From CAVORD01 sp963698535 (GTDB taxonomy: Bacteria > Bacteroidota > Bacteroidia > Bacteroidales > VadinHA17), in assembly GCA_963698535.1 (NCBI GenBank), contig CAVORD010000001.1, positions 434,001 through 498,000 on the forward strand: a DNA stretch of 64,000 bases, given 5' to 3'. The translations under genes and the position numbers were made by a program. The notes beneath the pieces were generated by a model. That model saw only the letters and a list, made by a program, of their open reading frames with translations, was not told the origin of the DNA and searched no databases. Positions 47,877 to 57,999 of this stretch are shown in pieces. The stretch's first letter is position 1. Each line of letters starts with the position of its first letter.

Positions 47877-48269
47877 ATGGAAACCACCGATATTAAGGGT
47901 AGAAAAATCCTTGTAGTAGAAGATGATTATTCGAGCAGATTGTATCTGAATAAGATACTTGAAAAGGCTGGCGTAATTGTTCTTAATGCCGTAAATGGCA
48001 AGGAAGCAGTCGATCTGGTAGCTGCAAACAGTGATCTCGACCTTGTACTTATGGATATTCAGCTTCCGGTGATGGATGGGTGCACTGCAACCTCTATTAT
48101 CAAGAAAGAAAGACCTGCATTGAAAGTAATTGCACAAACAGCATATGCTTTGCCTGAAGACAAGCAACAGATACTTAATTCAGGATGTGATGATTACCTG
48201 GTTAAACCAATAACGATGAGTGCACTGGTTAGTAAGGTGCTTGAGTATCTTCCGGCCAAGAAAGCTTAA
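47877..48269 (+). CDS. Single-domain response regulator (CheY-like)
   Basis: The 130 residues form one receiver domain and nothing else. It starts KILVVEDDYSSRLYLNKIL with the acidic pair. The phospho-acceptor is the Asp in LVLMDIQLPVMDG, followed by the Thr in IAQTAYAL and the Lys in YLVKPITM. It has no output domain. It resembles the receiver modules of hybrid kinases and would act as a phosphorelay partner or a diffusible regulator. It is preceded by an unusually good Shine-Dalgarno (AAGAGGAG) 9 bp before the ATG. No cognate kinase is adjacent. Confidence 0.9.
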   Translation: METTDIKGRKILVVEDDYSSRLYLNKILEKAGVIVLNAVNGKEAVDLVAANSDLDLVLMDIQLPVMDGCTATSIIKKERPALKVIAQTAYALPEDKQQILNSGCDDYLVKPITMSALVSKVLEYLPAKKA

Positions 48270-48302
48270 TCAGCATATTTGGTCCTTTGCCGATTATTTC
48301 TT

Positions 48303-49478
48303 TCAGGGATACATTTTGATCTGTTCGAATTTACCTGTGAATTCAGCTATCTCCTTCTCCCATCTTTCAAATTCAATTTGAGGATCCATTCCTCCTTCAA
48401 GTGATCTTCTCATTAATGGATCGCCACTTAAAATGTCGAATGGCATAAGATTGTATTCATATTCATAGGGAGGAGGGAGGAATGAGAAAGATCCTCCAGG
48501 TGATGTCTCTATTATTCCGGCTAATATTTCATACATCGTTCTTACCGGCTTAAATATTTTCAAGTCAGTAACATGGATCTGTAACCCATAACAATATTCT
48601 CCGGCAAACTTGTGGAAGGTTGGTATGAAATTATGTTCCCTGAATCGGCAGCCAGCGATATTTTTACTGTTAAGGTAAGCCAGTAATTGCCTTGCCTTTA
48701 TGAATGGAGCGCCGAACAATTCAAAAGGGATCGTGGTTCCCCTTCCTTCCGAGATATTGGTAGCTTCAAAAAGGACTGTCCCCGGGTATACCAGTGCCGT
48801 TGCCACAGCAGGCATATTAGGAGACGGGAGCACCCATGGGAGTCCACTTTCGGTATAAATAGTCTCCCTACTCCAGTTCTCCATCTTAATATAATGAAGA
48901 TTACAGTTACTGATCTCGAATTTATTCATCCACAGGCACATCTCAGCAATTGTCATTCTGTGGCAAAGTGGTATTTCAGCACCACCAACAAAAGTGAAGT
49001 GATCTCTTTTCAGTACCGGCCCGTCAGTTTGAACCAATCCGATAGGGTTAGGCCTGTCGAGGATGACCAAAGGTAATCCGGCCTCTGCGCATGCCTCCAT
49101 ACATAGTTTAATTGTCCAGATATAAGTATAAAGCCTGGCTCCAACATCCTGAAGATCCACGATAAGGGCATCCAGTGAACTAAGCATCTCTCTTGTCGGT
49201 TTTCTGTTCTCACCATAGAGGCTGTATACAGGTACTTTATAGATTGGATGCTGTAACCCTTCCCATTCTATCATATTATCCTGTGTCTCACCGAATATTC
49301 CATGCTGTGGTCCGAATATTGCTCCGAGATGCAGATCATTGCTCCCCGCAACAAGATCGACAATGTGTTCGATCCTTCTGTTAATGCTTGGTGCATGGCA
49401 AAGTACGCCTACTCTCCTGCCTTTTAGAAAAGCTGGTAAGTCGGAGAACAGTTTGTCGAGTCCGGTAAGTGTTTTCAT
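48303..49478 (-). CDS. namZ: NamZ-type exo-beta-N-acetylmuramidase (DUF1343)
   Basis: The DUF1343 family includes NamZ, which removes terminal MurNAc from peptidoglycan fragments. It has about 391 residues. Family motifs are FGPQHGIFGETQDNMIEW, VDLQDVGARLYTYIWT, LVILDRPNPIG, LPWVLPSPNMPAVATALVYPG and FEATNISEGRGTTIPFELFG. I start at the Met of MKTLTGLDK (49478) rather than 13 codons upstream. No signal peptide is evident, so it may act in the cytosol or be exported by another route. It stands alone and converges on the response regulator. Confidence 0.88.
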   Translation of the reverse strand: MKTLTGLDKLFSDLPAFLKGRRVGVLCHAPSINRRIEHIVDLVAGSNDLHLGAIFGPQHGIFGETQDNMIEWEGLQHPIYKVPVYSLYGENRKPTREMLSSLDALIVDLQDVGARLYTYIWTIKLCMEACAEAGLPLVILDRPNPIGLVQTDGPVLKRDHFTFVGGAEIPLCHRMTIAEMCLWMNKFEISNCNLHYIKMENWSRETIYTESGLPWVLPSPNMPAVATALVYPGTVLFEATNISEGRGTTIPFELFGAPFIKARQLLAYLNSKNIAGCRFREHNFIPTFHKFAGEYCYGLQIHVTDLKIFKPVRTMYEILAGIIETSPGGSFSFLPPPYEYEYNLMPFDILSGDPLMRRSLEGGMDPQIEFERWEKEIAEFTGKFEQIKMYP

Positions 49479-49652
49479 CGACTTAAAATTATTGAAAATA
49501 ATCAATGCACTATCCATTTACGGTAAAAATGGTTCTCTGAAAACGAACTCACAGCAACAATGAGGAGATTCCTGCACTAATAACATATTTAAACAGGCAG
49601 TGATTGCTCTGATGATTTTATATGTTTATGAATTGAAACCAATTAAATACCT

Positions 49653-52529
49653 ATGAAAAGATTAAGAATTACAATCGTATTGTTTTTGGCGGTTTTGTCT
49701 GCAGCGACAGCGCAGAAAAAGCCATTAGACCATTCTGTTTATGATATGTGGCAATCCTTTTCTGCTGCCTCCATTTCAGATAACGGAAAGTGGGTAACAT
49801 ATGAGATCAATCCTCAGGAGGGTGACGGATGGCTCTATTTCTTCGATGTCTCTACCGGTCGTAAGGACTCGGTATCCTGTGGCTACAAGGCTGAAATATC
49901 TTCAGGATCTGAATATGCTGCTTTTATGGTCAAGCCCGCATTCAATGTGTCGAGGGAGGCCAAGAAAAAGAAGCTGACAGGTGATAAGGCACCTAAAGAG
50001 AACCTGGGTATCAAAATATTCAGTACCGGTGAGATAAAGATCATTGAGCGTGTGAAGTCGTTCTCACTGCCGGAGTCCGGTTCCCCATGGATGGCATATC
50101 TTATGGAGAAAAAGGAAAGTAAAGCTGAAGCAGCGAAGGATAATAAGGAAGAAAAATCATCACAAGAGGGTAAGGATGAGATGCAACAAAGGCCTGTAGC
50201 AGGCAGAAGACCTGCAGCTGACGGGCCTTTAGGTTCGGATCTCGTTATATTGAATCCAATTACAGGCAAAGAGCATCGCTTTCCGGATGTAACTGAATTT
50301 ATTGTTGCGAAGGATGGCGGTTCAATTGGTTTTGTCCAGGCCGTCGCCGATTCATTGAAAGTAGAAAATTACAAGGTTTCTTTTTTTACAACCAAAAATG
50401 AGTTAACACAGCAGATATTTGAAGGCAAAGGATCTGTTAAAAAAATAACAGCTGATAATCCAGGGCTGAAATATAGCTTTATCTACTCGGCCGACACGGC
50501 GAAGATAAAGATATACGGGTTATACCTTTGGAATGGTAAAGGAATGGCTGCATCAGTTGCCGGGGCAGGAAATCAGGCGTTCCCTGATGGATTTTGTCCT
50601 TCAGAAAACGGTTCATTGACCTTCTCCGACGATGGAATGAAGTTGTATTTTGGAACCGCAAAAACTCCTGTTAAGGAGCCGGAGGACACCTTGCTGGATG
50701 ATGAGAAGTATCATCTGGACATATGGTCATGGGATGATGCGACTCTTCAGCCTATGCAGAAGAAGCAGCTTGCTATGGAAAGCAGGAAGACATTCACCGC
50801 TGTATATCATATTAAGATTGCTAAACTGGTTCAGTTGGGTTCAGAGGAGCTGCCCAATATAAGAACACTTAACAAAGGGAATTCAGATATAGCACTTGGT
50901 GTTTCAAATCTGAAATATATGAAAGAGGGTTCCTGGAACTCCAATGGTAAGTCAGACTACTATTCGGTCAATCTTCTGACAGGAGAGAAAAAAATGTTGC
51001 TGGAAGGAGCCTCCGGTCAGGTTTCTCTCTCGCCAATGGGAAAGAGTGTAATCTTCTGGAGTAATGCTGAAAAAGCATGGTTCTCAATGCCAATCACAGG
51101 GGGCCCGGTGAAGAACATCACATCTTCAATAGAAGTGCCTTTGTTTAATGAAGAGCATGATACTCCCGATGAGCCACGTCCGCATGGAATAGCAGGCTGG
51201 ATAGAAGGTGAGCGTTACGTTATGATCAACGACAGATATGATATCTGGATGGTGGATGTTACAGGTATGGAGAAAGCTGTAAATCTTACATCGGGATTTG
51301 GAAGGAAGAACAACCTGAGGTTGAGATACAATGATTTCGAAGCAGCAGGTGGACGTTTCTCAAGAGGAGGACGTGATGCCGATCCTATAGGTAAGAAAGA
51401 TAAAATATATTTAAGCTCCTTTGATTACTTGTCGAAGGAAGCAGGATTCTACAGGCTTCCGATTGATAAGCCGGGAAGCGTTGAGAAACTGTTCACCGAT
51501 AAGATATCGGTAAGATTTACATCTAAAGCAAAAGAGACGGGTGCTATTCTCTTTAGTAAGGAGACAGTTGAGAATTCACCAAACCTTTACATTGGAGATG
51601 CTGATTTCAAAAATGCAAGGAAAATTACAGATACGAATCCACAGCAGGCCTCCTACAATTGGGCAACAGTTGAGATTGTTGAGTGGGAATCGTTTTGGGG
51701 AGATAAACTTCAGGGGCTTCTATACAAACCTGAGAATTTTGATCCTTCAAAGAAGTATCCCATGATCGTTTATTTCTATGAGAAGAGTTCCGATGGCCTT
51801 TATTCATATAACACACCGGCACCAAGTGCTTCTACAGTAAACAGGATATATGCTGTCAGTAACGGATATCTGGTATTTGTCCCTGACATTCCTTACAGGG
51901 AGGGTTATCCGGGAGAGAGTTGTTATAATTCAGTTGTCAGCGGAACACATGCTCTTCTTGAAAGATACAAGTGGATAGACAGGACAAAGCTTGGACTTGA
52001 TGGTCAGAGCTGGGGAGGTTATCAGATCGCCTGGCTTGTAACAAAGACTGATCTTTTTGCCTGCGCCTTTTCCGGAGCTCCGGTAGTAAACATGACCAGT
52101 GCCTATGGTGGTATAAGGTGGGGAACAGGTATGAGCAGAATGTTTCAGTATGAGAATACTCAAAGCAGAATTGGTGGTACTTTATGGGATCGACCATTCC
52201 ATTACATTGAAAACTCCGCGATATTCTATGTGCCAAAGATAAATACTCCGCTTCTCATAATGGCAAACGATGAAGACGGAGCAGTTCCCTGGTACCAGGG
52301 TATTGAGTTTATAACATCCCTGAGAAGACTTGAGAAGCCTGCCTGGTTACTGGTTTATAACGGAGAAGACCATAACCTTACAAAGAGGCCCAACAGGAAA
52401 GATCTTTCGGTTAGAAAAATGCAATTTTTCGACCATTATCTTATGGATGCACCAATGCCCTACTGGATGAAGAACGGTATCTCCCAGACAGAGAAAGGGA
52501 AAACCGATGGTTACGAACTAATGAAGTAG
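49653..52529 (+). CDS. Secreted S9-family prolyl oligopeptidase-type peptidase
   Basis: This periplasmic or secreted serine peptidase has 958 residues. A signal peptide (MKRLRITIVLFLAVLSAATAQ) precedes a beta-propeller of about 600 residues and the alpha/beta-hydrolase domain. The triad is Ser786 in GQSWGG, Asp875 in DEDGAVPW and His907 in GEDHNL. A Lys/Glu/Ala-rich low-complexity stretch sits at about 155-180, where the propeller surface is interrupted. A related peptidase is widespread in Bacteroidota and degrades peptides outside the cytoplasm. A terminator follows and an M1 peptidase is next. Confidence 0.92.
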   Translation: MKRLRITIVLFLAVLSAATAQKKPLDHSVYDMWQSFSAASISDNGKWVTYEINPQEGDGWLYFFDVSTGRKDSVSCGYKAEISSGSEYAAFMVKPAFNVSREAKKKKLTGDKAPKENLGIKIFSTGEIKIIERVKSFSLPESGSPWMAYLMEKKESKAEAAKDNKEEKSSQEGKDEMQQRPVAGRRPAADGPLGSDLVILNPITGKEHRFPDVTEFIVAKDGGSIGFVQAVADSLKVENYKVSFFTTKNELTQQIFEGKGSVKKITADNPGLKYSFIYSADTAKIKIYGLYLWNGKGMAASVAGAGNQAFPDGFCPSENGSLTFSDDGMKLYFGTAKTPVKEPEDTLLDDEKYHLDIWSWDDATLQPMQKKQLAMESRKTFTAVYHIKIAKLVQLGSEELPNIRTLNKGNSDIALGVSNLKYMKEGSWNSNGKSDYYSVNLLTGEKKMLLEGASGQVSLSPMGKSVIFWSNAEKAWFSMPITGGPVKNITSSIEVPLFNEEHDTPDEPRPHGIAGWIEGERYVMINDRYDIWMVDVTGMEKAVNLTSGFGRKNNLRLRYNDFEAAGGRFSRGGRDADPIGKKDKIYLSSFDYLSKEAGFYRLPIDKPGSVEKLFTDKISVRFTSKAKETGAILFSKETVENSPNLYIGDADFKNARKITDTNPQQASYNWATVEIVEWESFWGDKLQGLLYKPENFDPSKKYPMIVYFYEKSSDGLYSYNTPAPSASTVNRIYAVSNGYLVFVPDIPYREGYPGESCYNSVVSGTHALLERYKWIDRTKLGLDGQSWGGYQIAWLVTKTDLFACAFSGAPVVNMTSAYGGIRWGTGMSRMFQYENTQSRIGGTLWDRPFHYIENSAIFYVPKINTPLLIMANDEDGAVPWYQGIEFITSLRRLEKPAWLLVYNGEDHNLTKRPNRKDLSVRKMQFFDHYLMDAPMPYWMKNGISQTEKGKTDGYELMK

Positions 52530-52547
52530 ATTAACGACTTTATAAAC

Positions 52548-52579
52548 AGGCCGGCCAGTAATGAGCCGGCCTTTTCTTT
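52548..52579 (+). terminator. Terminator after the S9 peptidase gene
   Basis: An 8-bp GC-rich stem AGGCCGGC/GCCGGCCT with a 9-nt loop is followed by TTTTCTTT on the plus strand. It overlaps the stop codon of the converging M1 gene. On the minus strand the T-tract is weaker, so it mainly serves the S9 gene. Confidence 0.9.
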
Positions 52580-55130
52580 ATTCCTTACCGTAAAGCCTGT
52601 ACAGGTGGTCGGTTGACTGGAGTATCTTCAGTCGCAGGTTCTCCGGATACTTAGGATTGGTATTAAGAAATCTGTCGACTGTTTCCCATGCTTCCAATTC
52701 TCTGTGACCGGCAAATGAGGCAGATACCCAGCCAAACGGGAAGAAGATGTCGCCTGTAACCTGTATCTCCTCAAGCAATTGCAGGGTAGGGTAGAGGTAA
52801 ATTGTTGATTTATCGGCTCTTAGCGGGTGATGCAGGTATCCAAGTGCTTCCAGTACCCAGGGTTCTCTTTCCCTGTTGGATTCTTCTTTCAGGGAGTCGA
52901 AAAATAGATCCCTGACAGACTGGTTACCTGATAATGCAGGTTTTATAAATGCCATCCTCTGCTTCCTGTCGGGGTTTAGTGTTTTCTCGTATTGCACCCC
53001 GTATAACTCTTCAGCACCAGGATATTCCTTCAGTAGCAGGTTAGATACCAGATTGATCCTGTCGTCTTCGGAGAGAACAATACCCGGATAGGTTACGGAA
53101 CCTGAAAGTATTCCGGCTATAGTGTCCAGACGCTCCTTAGAAAGTGCGATATCTGCCCATGAATTGAATATACTTTTCTTTTCAGCAGGATCAATATTTG
53201 ATCGGTAAAGATCGCTCAAAAAGGCTGCAAGGTAAGGTTCTGCTTCAGTTCGTTCGGTAGTATCCATCCAGTTCCAGTAAATGGATGTGATTCTGCCTCT
53301 CAGTAAGCTGGTTATTTGTTTTTCCTTTTCACTACCGAGAGCTTTTATCATTGAACTGAAGATTTCCTGGTGAGAGATCCTGGAGTTTATCATATTCTCC
53401 CAGAGAGTAAGCCATACTGAGGCCCTGGTAACAGGATCGGTAATACCCTGACAATTATTCGCCAAAGCCTCCAGGTAGCTTGAGTCAAGAAGGAAAGTTC
53501 CATAAGAGATCCCTTTGTCGTCGGGAATTACGAGGCCTATCTTTCCGTCGAATGAGAGCTCCGTTTTTGTACCGGCAATTATTGTATTCCTGGCAGTATC
53601 ATTATCATTTGAGACTATCAGGGTATTTAAAGTCTGCGGCCAGTGTCTGCCTTTTCCGGCAGGATCTCTCTCTGTAACTGTGAGTATGCTTCGTCCAGCG
53701 GTTTCAGTAATATTGAATTCCAGGGTTGGCATCCCTGCCTCCCTCACCCAGATGTCACTCCAATCGGTAAGGTTTTGGGTTGTAAGATCGTCAAGTATTT
53801 TAATGAGGTCGGCCCACTCAGCATTATCATAAGAATAATTCCTGAGATAGATCCTAAGACCATCACGCAACAGATCATCACCTATCATCATCTCAAGTTG
53901 TTTCATAACAACAGGTGCTTTATTATATATTATTCCACCATAAAGAGAGCCTGCTTCCATGAGGTTCCCAAGGGGCTGGATGATCGGATTAGCGCCCCTT
54001 GTTCTGTCGACTGCATATGCTGCAGGATACCTTGATAGAAAGAATTTAAGGTCGTGGTTGACATCAGGGAAAGAAGGGTTAACAATTTTATCCGACATGT
54101 ATCCGGCAAAGACCTCCTTAAGCCAGACATCGTTGAACCATTTCATGGTTACGAGATCTCCAAACCACATATGAGATGTTTCGTGGGCGATCAAACCTGC
54201 CCTCGAAAGCTGTTGATTGATACTTGCATCTGCTTGAAGGAAGAGTGAAGATGCTCTGTAAAAGATTGCCCCCGGATGTTCCATACCTCCATATTGAAAG
54301 GATGGTATCAGAGCAAATCCGAATTTTCCAAACGGATATTTTATTCCGGTGTAATCCTCCATCCATCTGACAGATTCTGCATGTAATCTGAAAATGTCGT
54401 CCAGATTTCTTTCAACCAGCTTCTTGTCTGTTTCGCGGTAAAGCATTTCCATCTCTATTCCATCGGAGGTACGGCTGACAGACTCGAATTTACCGGCTGC
54501 AAAGGCAAATAGATAAGAGCTTAACGGTTCACTCCAGCCAAATTGCAGCTCCGATCGTTCATCATTGAGAACCTCCTCCTCGATTGTTGTGTTGGCTATT
54601 GCCTTCCAATCCATAGGAATTACAAGTCTGAGCCTGTATCGCGATTTAAGGTCAGGCTGATCAAAGCATGGGAACAGGGTTGATGCCCGGTCGGGTACCA
54701 GCAAGGTATACAGAAACTCGTCGTTCCGGTTAAGTGACATATCTCCGGCACGGAAAGTCAATTCTATGATATTATTCTCCTCAAGCCACTCACCCTTGAT
54801 TAAAATATGGCCATCGACAATAGATGTCTCAACAACTTTCCCGTTTACAGTAACATGAGTCAGGAATGTGTTGTCGACCCTGAAGTCCAGTGGTAAGATC
54901 TTTACACTCTCTTTCAGTTTGAAATTGATGATCACTGATCCAATGATCTCCTCCGACTTATGCCCTGGGATATCAAATGACAGATCATATGAGATATCGT
55001 TTAGAACCTCCTTCCTTAGTTCTGCAAGGTCAACCGTTACACCTTTGGTATATAGCAGCTCTTCCCTTTTGTTATTGCATGAGATCAGAAATACCATGAC
55101 CAGAAAAAGTGAGGCAATAATTGGTTTCAT
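52578..55130 (-). CDS. M1-family aminopeptidase, lipoprotein
   Basis: M1 zinc aminopeptidases remove N-terminal residues. The protein has about 850 residues. I start at the Met of MKPIIASLFLVMVFLISC, which gives a lipoprotein signal with Cys18; upstream in-frame residues are unlikely. The zinc site is His316-Glu317-x-x-His320 in HETSHMWFGDLV, with the third ligand in WLKEVFAG 18 residues later. The exopeptidase motif appears as YGGMEHPG rather than GAMEN. An ERAP1-like helical C-terminal domain is present. It is periplasmic or surface-anchored and lies beside the S9 peptidase. Confidence 0.93.
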   Translation of the reverse strand: MKPIIASLFLVMVFLISCNNKREELLYTKGVTVDLAELRKEVLNDISYDLSFDIPGHKSEEIIGSVIINFKLKESVKILPLDFRVDNTFLTHVTVNGKVVETSIVDGHILIKGEWLEENNIIELTFRAGDMSLNRNDEFLYTLLVPDRASTLFPCFDQPDLKSRYRLRLVIPMDWKAIANTTIEEEVLNDERSELQFGWSEPLSSYLFAFAAGKFESVSRTSDGIEMEMLYRETDKKLVERNLDDIFRLHAESVRWMEDYTGIKYPFGKFGFALIPSFQYGGMEHPGAIFYRASSLFLQADASINQQLSRAGLIAHETSHMWFGDLVTMKWFNDVWLKEVFAGYMSDKIVNPSFPDVNHDLKFFLSRYPAAYAVDRTRGANPIIQPLGNLMEAGSLYGGIIYNKAPVVMKQLEMMIGDDLLRDGLRIYLRNYSYDNAEWADLIKILDDLTTQNLTDWSDIWVREAGMPTLEFNITETAGRSILTVTERDPAGKGRHWPQTLNTLIVSNDNDTARNTIIAGTKTELSFDGKIGLVIPDDKGISYGTFLLDSSYLEALANNCQGITDPVTRASVWLTLWENMINSRISHQEIFSSMIKALGSEKEKQITSLLRGRITSIYWNWMDTTERTEAEPYLAAFLSDLYRSNIDPAEKKSIFNSWADIALSKERLDTIAGILSGSVTYPGIVLSEDDRINLVSNLLLKEYPGAEELYGVQYEKTLNPDRKQRMAFIKPALSGNQSVRDLFFDSLKEESNREREPWVLEALGYLHHPLRADKSTIYLYPTLQLLEEIQVTGDIFFPFGWVSASFAGHRELEAWETVDRFLNTNPKYPENLRLKILQSTDHLYRLYGKE

Positions 55131-55217
55131 AGTTAGTTTAAATGAGTTAAACAATTTGTCTAAGATAAAGGTTATATCAAAGTGTTGCCTTATATTTACA
55201 ATCAATAATTTGTAGAA

Positions 55218-56960
55218 ATGAACAGAATATTATTAAAGGTTTTTGTAGTTCTGGGAGTGTTATTCATCACTTCATGTACAGAAAAGAAAGAGATTGCTAT
55301 TGTAGTTACAACGGATGTACATGGCAGAATTTTCCCCGGAAATGGGTCAGATAACTCGTTGGCAAGTATCCCTGCTTTGGTGAGGGAGCTGGAAGGCGAA
55401 GGATACCACGTTGTATTGATGGATAATGGCGATATATTGCAAGGTGATCCTATAGTTTACAGAAGCAATTATGTCGACACTGCAGATGTAAATATAGTTG
55501 CCAGGGTGTTGAATTACCTTGATTATAAGGCACAGACACTGGGAAACCATGATATCGAGACCGGCCATCCTGTATATGACAAATACGTTAGGGAGTTGAA
55601 TATGCCGGCATTGGCTGCCAATGCCATTTCTTTAGAGACAGGTGATCCATATTTTAAGCCATTTACAATAATCGTGGCTGACGGAGTGAGGATCGGGGTA
55701 TTGGGGCTTGTAACACCATGGATTCCAAACTGGCTTCCGCCTTCATTATACGAAGGAATGAGATTTGACGGTATGGTTGAGTCAGCAGACAGGTTCATGC
55801 CTATGCTAAAAGCTGAAAAACCCGCTGTTACAGTTGGTCTCTTCCATTCAGGGTGGGAAGGTAACAGTATTAAACTGAGTGAAAATAACCGTATCGAGGA
55901 GAATGGTTCTGCAAGGACCGTTTACGAAGTACCCGGATTCGATCTGCTCTTTATAGGTCACGATCACAGGAATTTCGTTGACACTTTGAAGACAAAAGAG
56001 GGCAAAGAGATACCGGTATTGGATGGTGGAAGTTACTCCAGATATGCATCGGTCGCTAAGATCGGATTATCAAGAAGTTTCCTTAAAAAATGGAAGATAG
56101 ATTATATCCATCCAATGTTGGCTGATCTTGAAAATTACGAAGCTGATAAAGATTTTTTATCCTATTTCAGTAGTGATATTAAAGATGTGAAGGATTACAC
56201 AGAATCAAGTATCGGGTTTCTTGAAAATGAGCTTAATTCCAGGACCTGTTGGTATGGTCCGAACAATATACTCTCATTGATCCATCGCATTCAGATGGAG
56301 ACTACTTCAGCACCCATTTCAATTGCGGCACCATTGTCGTTTGATGTTGTCCTTCCGGCCGGAGAAGTGAAGATGGAGCAGATGTTCCAGCTCTACAGGT
56401 TTGAGAATTACCTGAACACTATCAGACTTACAGGTATTGAGATTGACCGTTTCCTCGAGTATTCTTACTCTCTGTGGGTTAAAAAAATGGATTCGAAAGA
56501 GTCTTTGATGCTAAATCTCTCTACTGATGGAGATGGGAAACCATTGCTTTCAAGGGGAAGGGCCAGATTCGCAAGACAATATTACAATTTTGATTCTGCA
56601 GAGGGCATTGATTACACTGTTGATCTCAGGAAAGATAATGGTGAAAGGGTTTCAATCACTAAATTCTCGAATGGAACTCCTTTCTATCCCGATTCAAGCT
56701 ACACGGTAGTGATGAATTCATACCGTGCCAACGGTGGTGGTGGGCATCTTACTGAGGGTGTTGGCCTTACACCAGAAGAGATAAGATCCAGAATTATTTC
56801 ATCCACCGACCGTGATTTCAGATACTACATAGGTGTCTGGTTTGCAGAAAGAGAAAAGGTTAAGGCTGAGGTTAAACAGAACTGGACTTTTATTCCACAA
56901 GAATGGGCCACTTCGGCTTCAAAAAGAGAATCTATTCTTATTTACGGATCAGGGGAATAA
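55218..56960 (+). CDS. 5'-nucleotidase/metallophosphatase lipoprotein (UshA-like)
   Basis: The protein has 580 residues. The N-terminal signal peptide ends in FITSC. The calcineurin-like phosphatase domain follows, with TTDVHGRIFPG, DNGDILQGD, LGNHDIETG, GLFHSGWEG and FIGHDHRNF supplying the dimetal ligands. The C-terminal 5'-nucleotidase domain starts near residue 340. It would hydrolyse nucleotides or other phosphoesters outside the cytoplasm for phosphate or nucleoside uptake. The preceding -7 box is TATATTTA at 55191-55198, near consensus. It is divergent from the M1 gene. Confidence 0.92.
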   Translation: MNRILLKVFVVLGVLFITSCTEKKEIAIVVTTDVHGRIFPGNGSDNSLASIPALVRELEGEGYHVVLMDNGDILQGDPIVYRSNYVDTADVNIVARVLNYLDYKAQTLGNHDIETGHPVYDKYVRELNMPALAANAISLETGDPYFKPFTIIVADGVRIGVLGLVTPWIPNWLPPSLYEGMRFDGMVESADRFMPMLKAEKPAVTVGLFHSGWEGNSIKLSENNRIEENGSARTVYEVPGFDLLFIGHDHRNFVDTLKTKEGKEIPVLDGGSYSRYASVAKIGLSRSFLKKWKIDYIHPMLADLENYEADKDFLSYFSSDIKDVKDYTESSIGFLENELNSRTCWYGPNNILSLIHRIQMETTSAPISIAAPLSFDVVLPAGEVKMEQMFQLYRFENYLNTIRLTGIEIDRFLEYSYSLWVKKMDSKESLMLNLSTDGDGKPLLSRGRARFARQYYNFDSAEGIDYTVDLRKDNGERVSITKFSNGTPFYPDSSYTVVMNSYRANGGGGHLTEGVGLTPEEIRSRIISSTDRDFRYYIGVWFAEREKVKAEVKQNWTFIPQEWATSASKRESILIYGSGE

Positions 56961-57075
56961 GAGGCTCCTGCATGGGGCAGCTCTCATCTGTTGATTTCAG
57001 ATCATGCGAAATGATTTTTCAGAGTATCTGAGAAACAACCATCTGATATTTAAATGAAACTAAAATATTTTATCA

Positions 57076-57989
57076 GTGAAAATTGACAATAAACTACTGT
57101 TGATAATCTTTTTAGCCTTTTTGTTGCACGGGTGTAGACAGTAAATAGTAGCAGTTCAGAGATATATCTTTCAGATGTTGAAACATTAGATGTTTCGAAA
57201 ACTATTATTCTCCCTTCCGAACTTGCCGAAATAAGCGGACTGGTTCCCGTTGATTCTCTTCTGGTTGCCATTAACGACAGCGGAAATCCAAATACTATCT
57301 TTGTTATTGATCCGCAAACAGGTGTTGTGGTTTCACGGACAGTTACTCCCGGAGTGTTAAACCATGACTGGGAGGAGATTACATATTCCGCTTCAACAGG
57401 CAAGTTGTTTGTTGGGGATTTTGGAAATAACGGAGGAAACCGAAAAGACCTTTCCGTTGTCAGCTATGATTTCAAACTGCCTGCTGGCGATTCGATTTTT
57501 AATCCGGAGATTACTTATTTCAGGTATGCTGCGCAAGAGAATTGGTTGCCAAGGTATTGGATGCATCAGTGGGATTGTGAGGCAATGGTGGTTAAAGACA
57601 GCATAATAACGCTCTTCTCCAAAAACTGGAAAACGCAGGTGGTCTATCAGTATGATATGCCCGCCACAGGAGGAGATAATCTGCTTGAACCGGTCGACAG
57701 TCTGAAGCTGGGTATACTTGTTACCGGTGCAACTTTGGATCCTTTGCAAAAACGGCTTATTTTTTGCGGATACTTTGCAAATGAGATGTATTTGGTTGTA
57801 ATGAAGGATTATTCAAAAAGGAGTTACCTCGACGGCAAGTTCAAAATTTACAGGATACCGGCACTTTCTAACAGACAGGTTGAATCGGTGTCATTCTACA
57901 AAGGAGATATTATTTTAGCCACAGAGGCAACCATTGAACCCCAGTCATTGTTTATAATAAAGTTGCCAAAAGGAATCGCCAGAAATTGA
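57076..57989 (+). CDS. Propeller-like lipoprotein of unknown function (frame broken once)
   Basis: A GTG start at 57076 reads into a lipoprotein signal peptide (LLLIIFLAFLLHGC). The frame then stops and continues in the next one from VNSSSSEIYL, with a break near 57131-57145 that fits one missing base. The joined protein has about 303 residues. The motifs LAEISGLVPVDSLLVAINDSG, NHDWEEITYSASTGKLFVGDFGNNGGNR and the repeated beta-strand pattern suggest a six-bladed propeller similar to esterase-like phytase or SdiA-regulated proteins. No catalytic residues can be assigned. It lies 10 bp before queE. Confidence 0.65.
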
Positions 57990-57999
57990 TATAGGAGGG

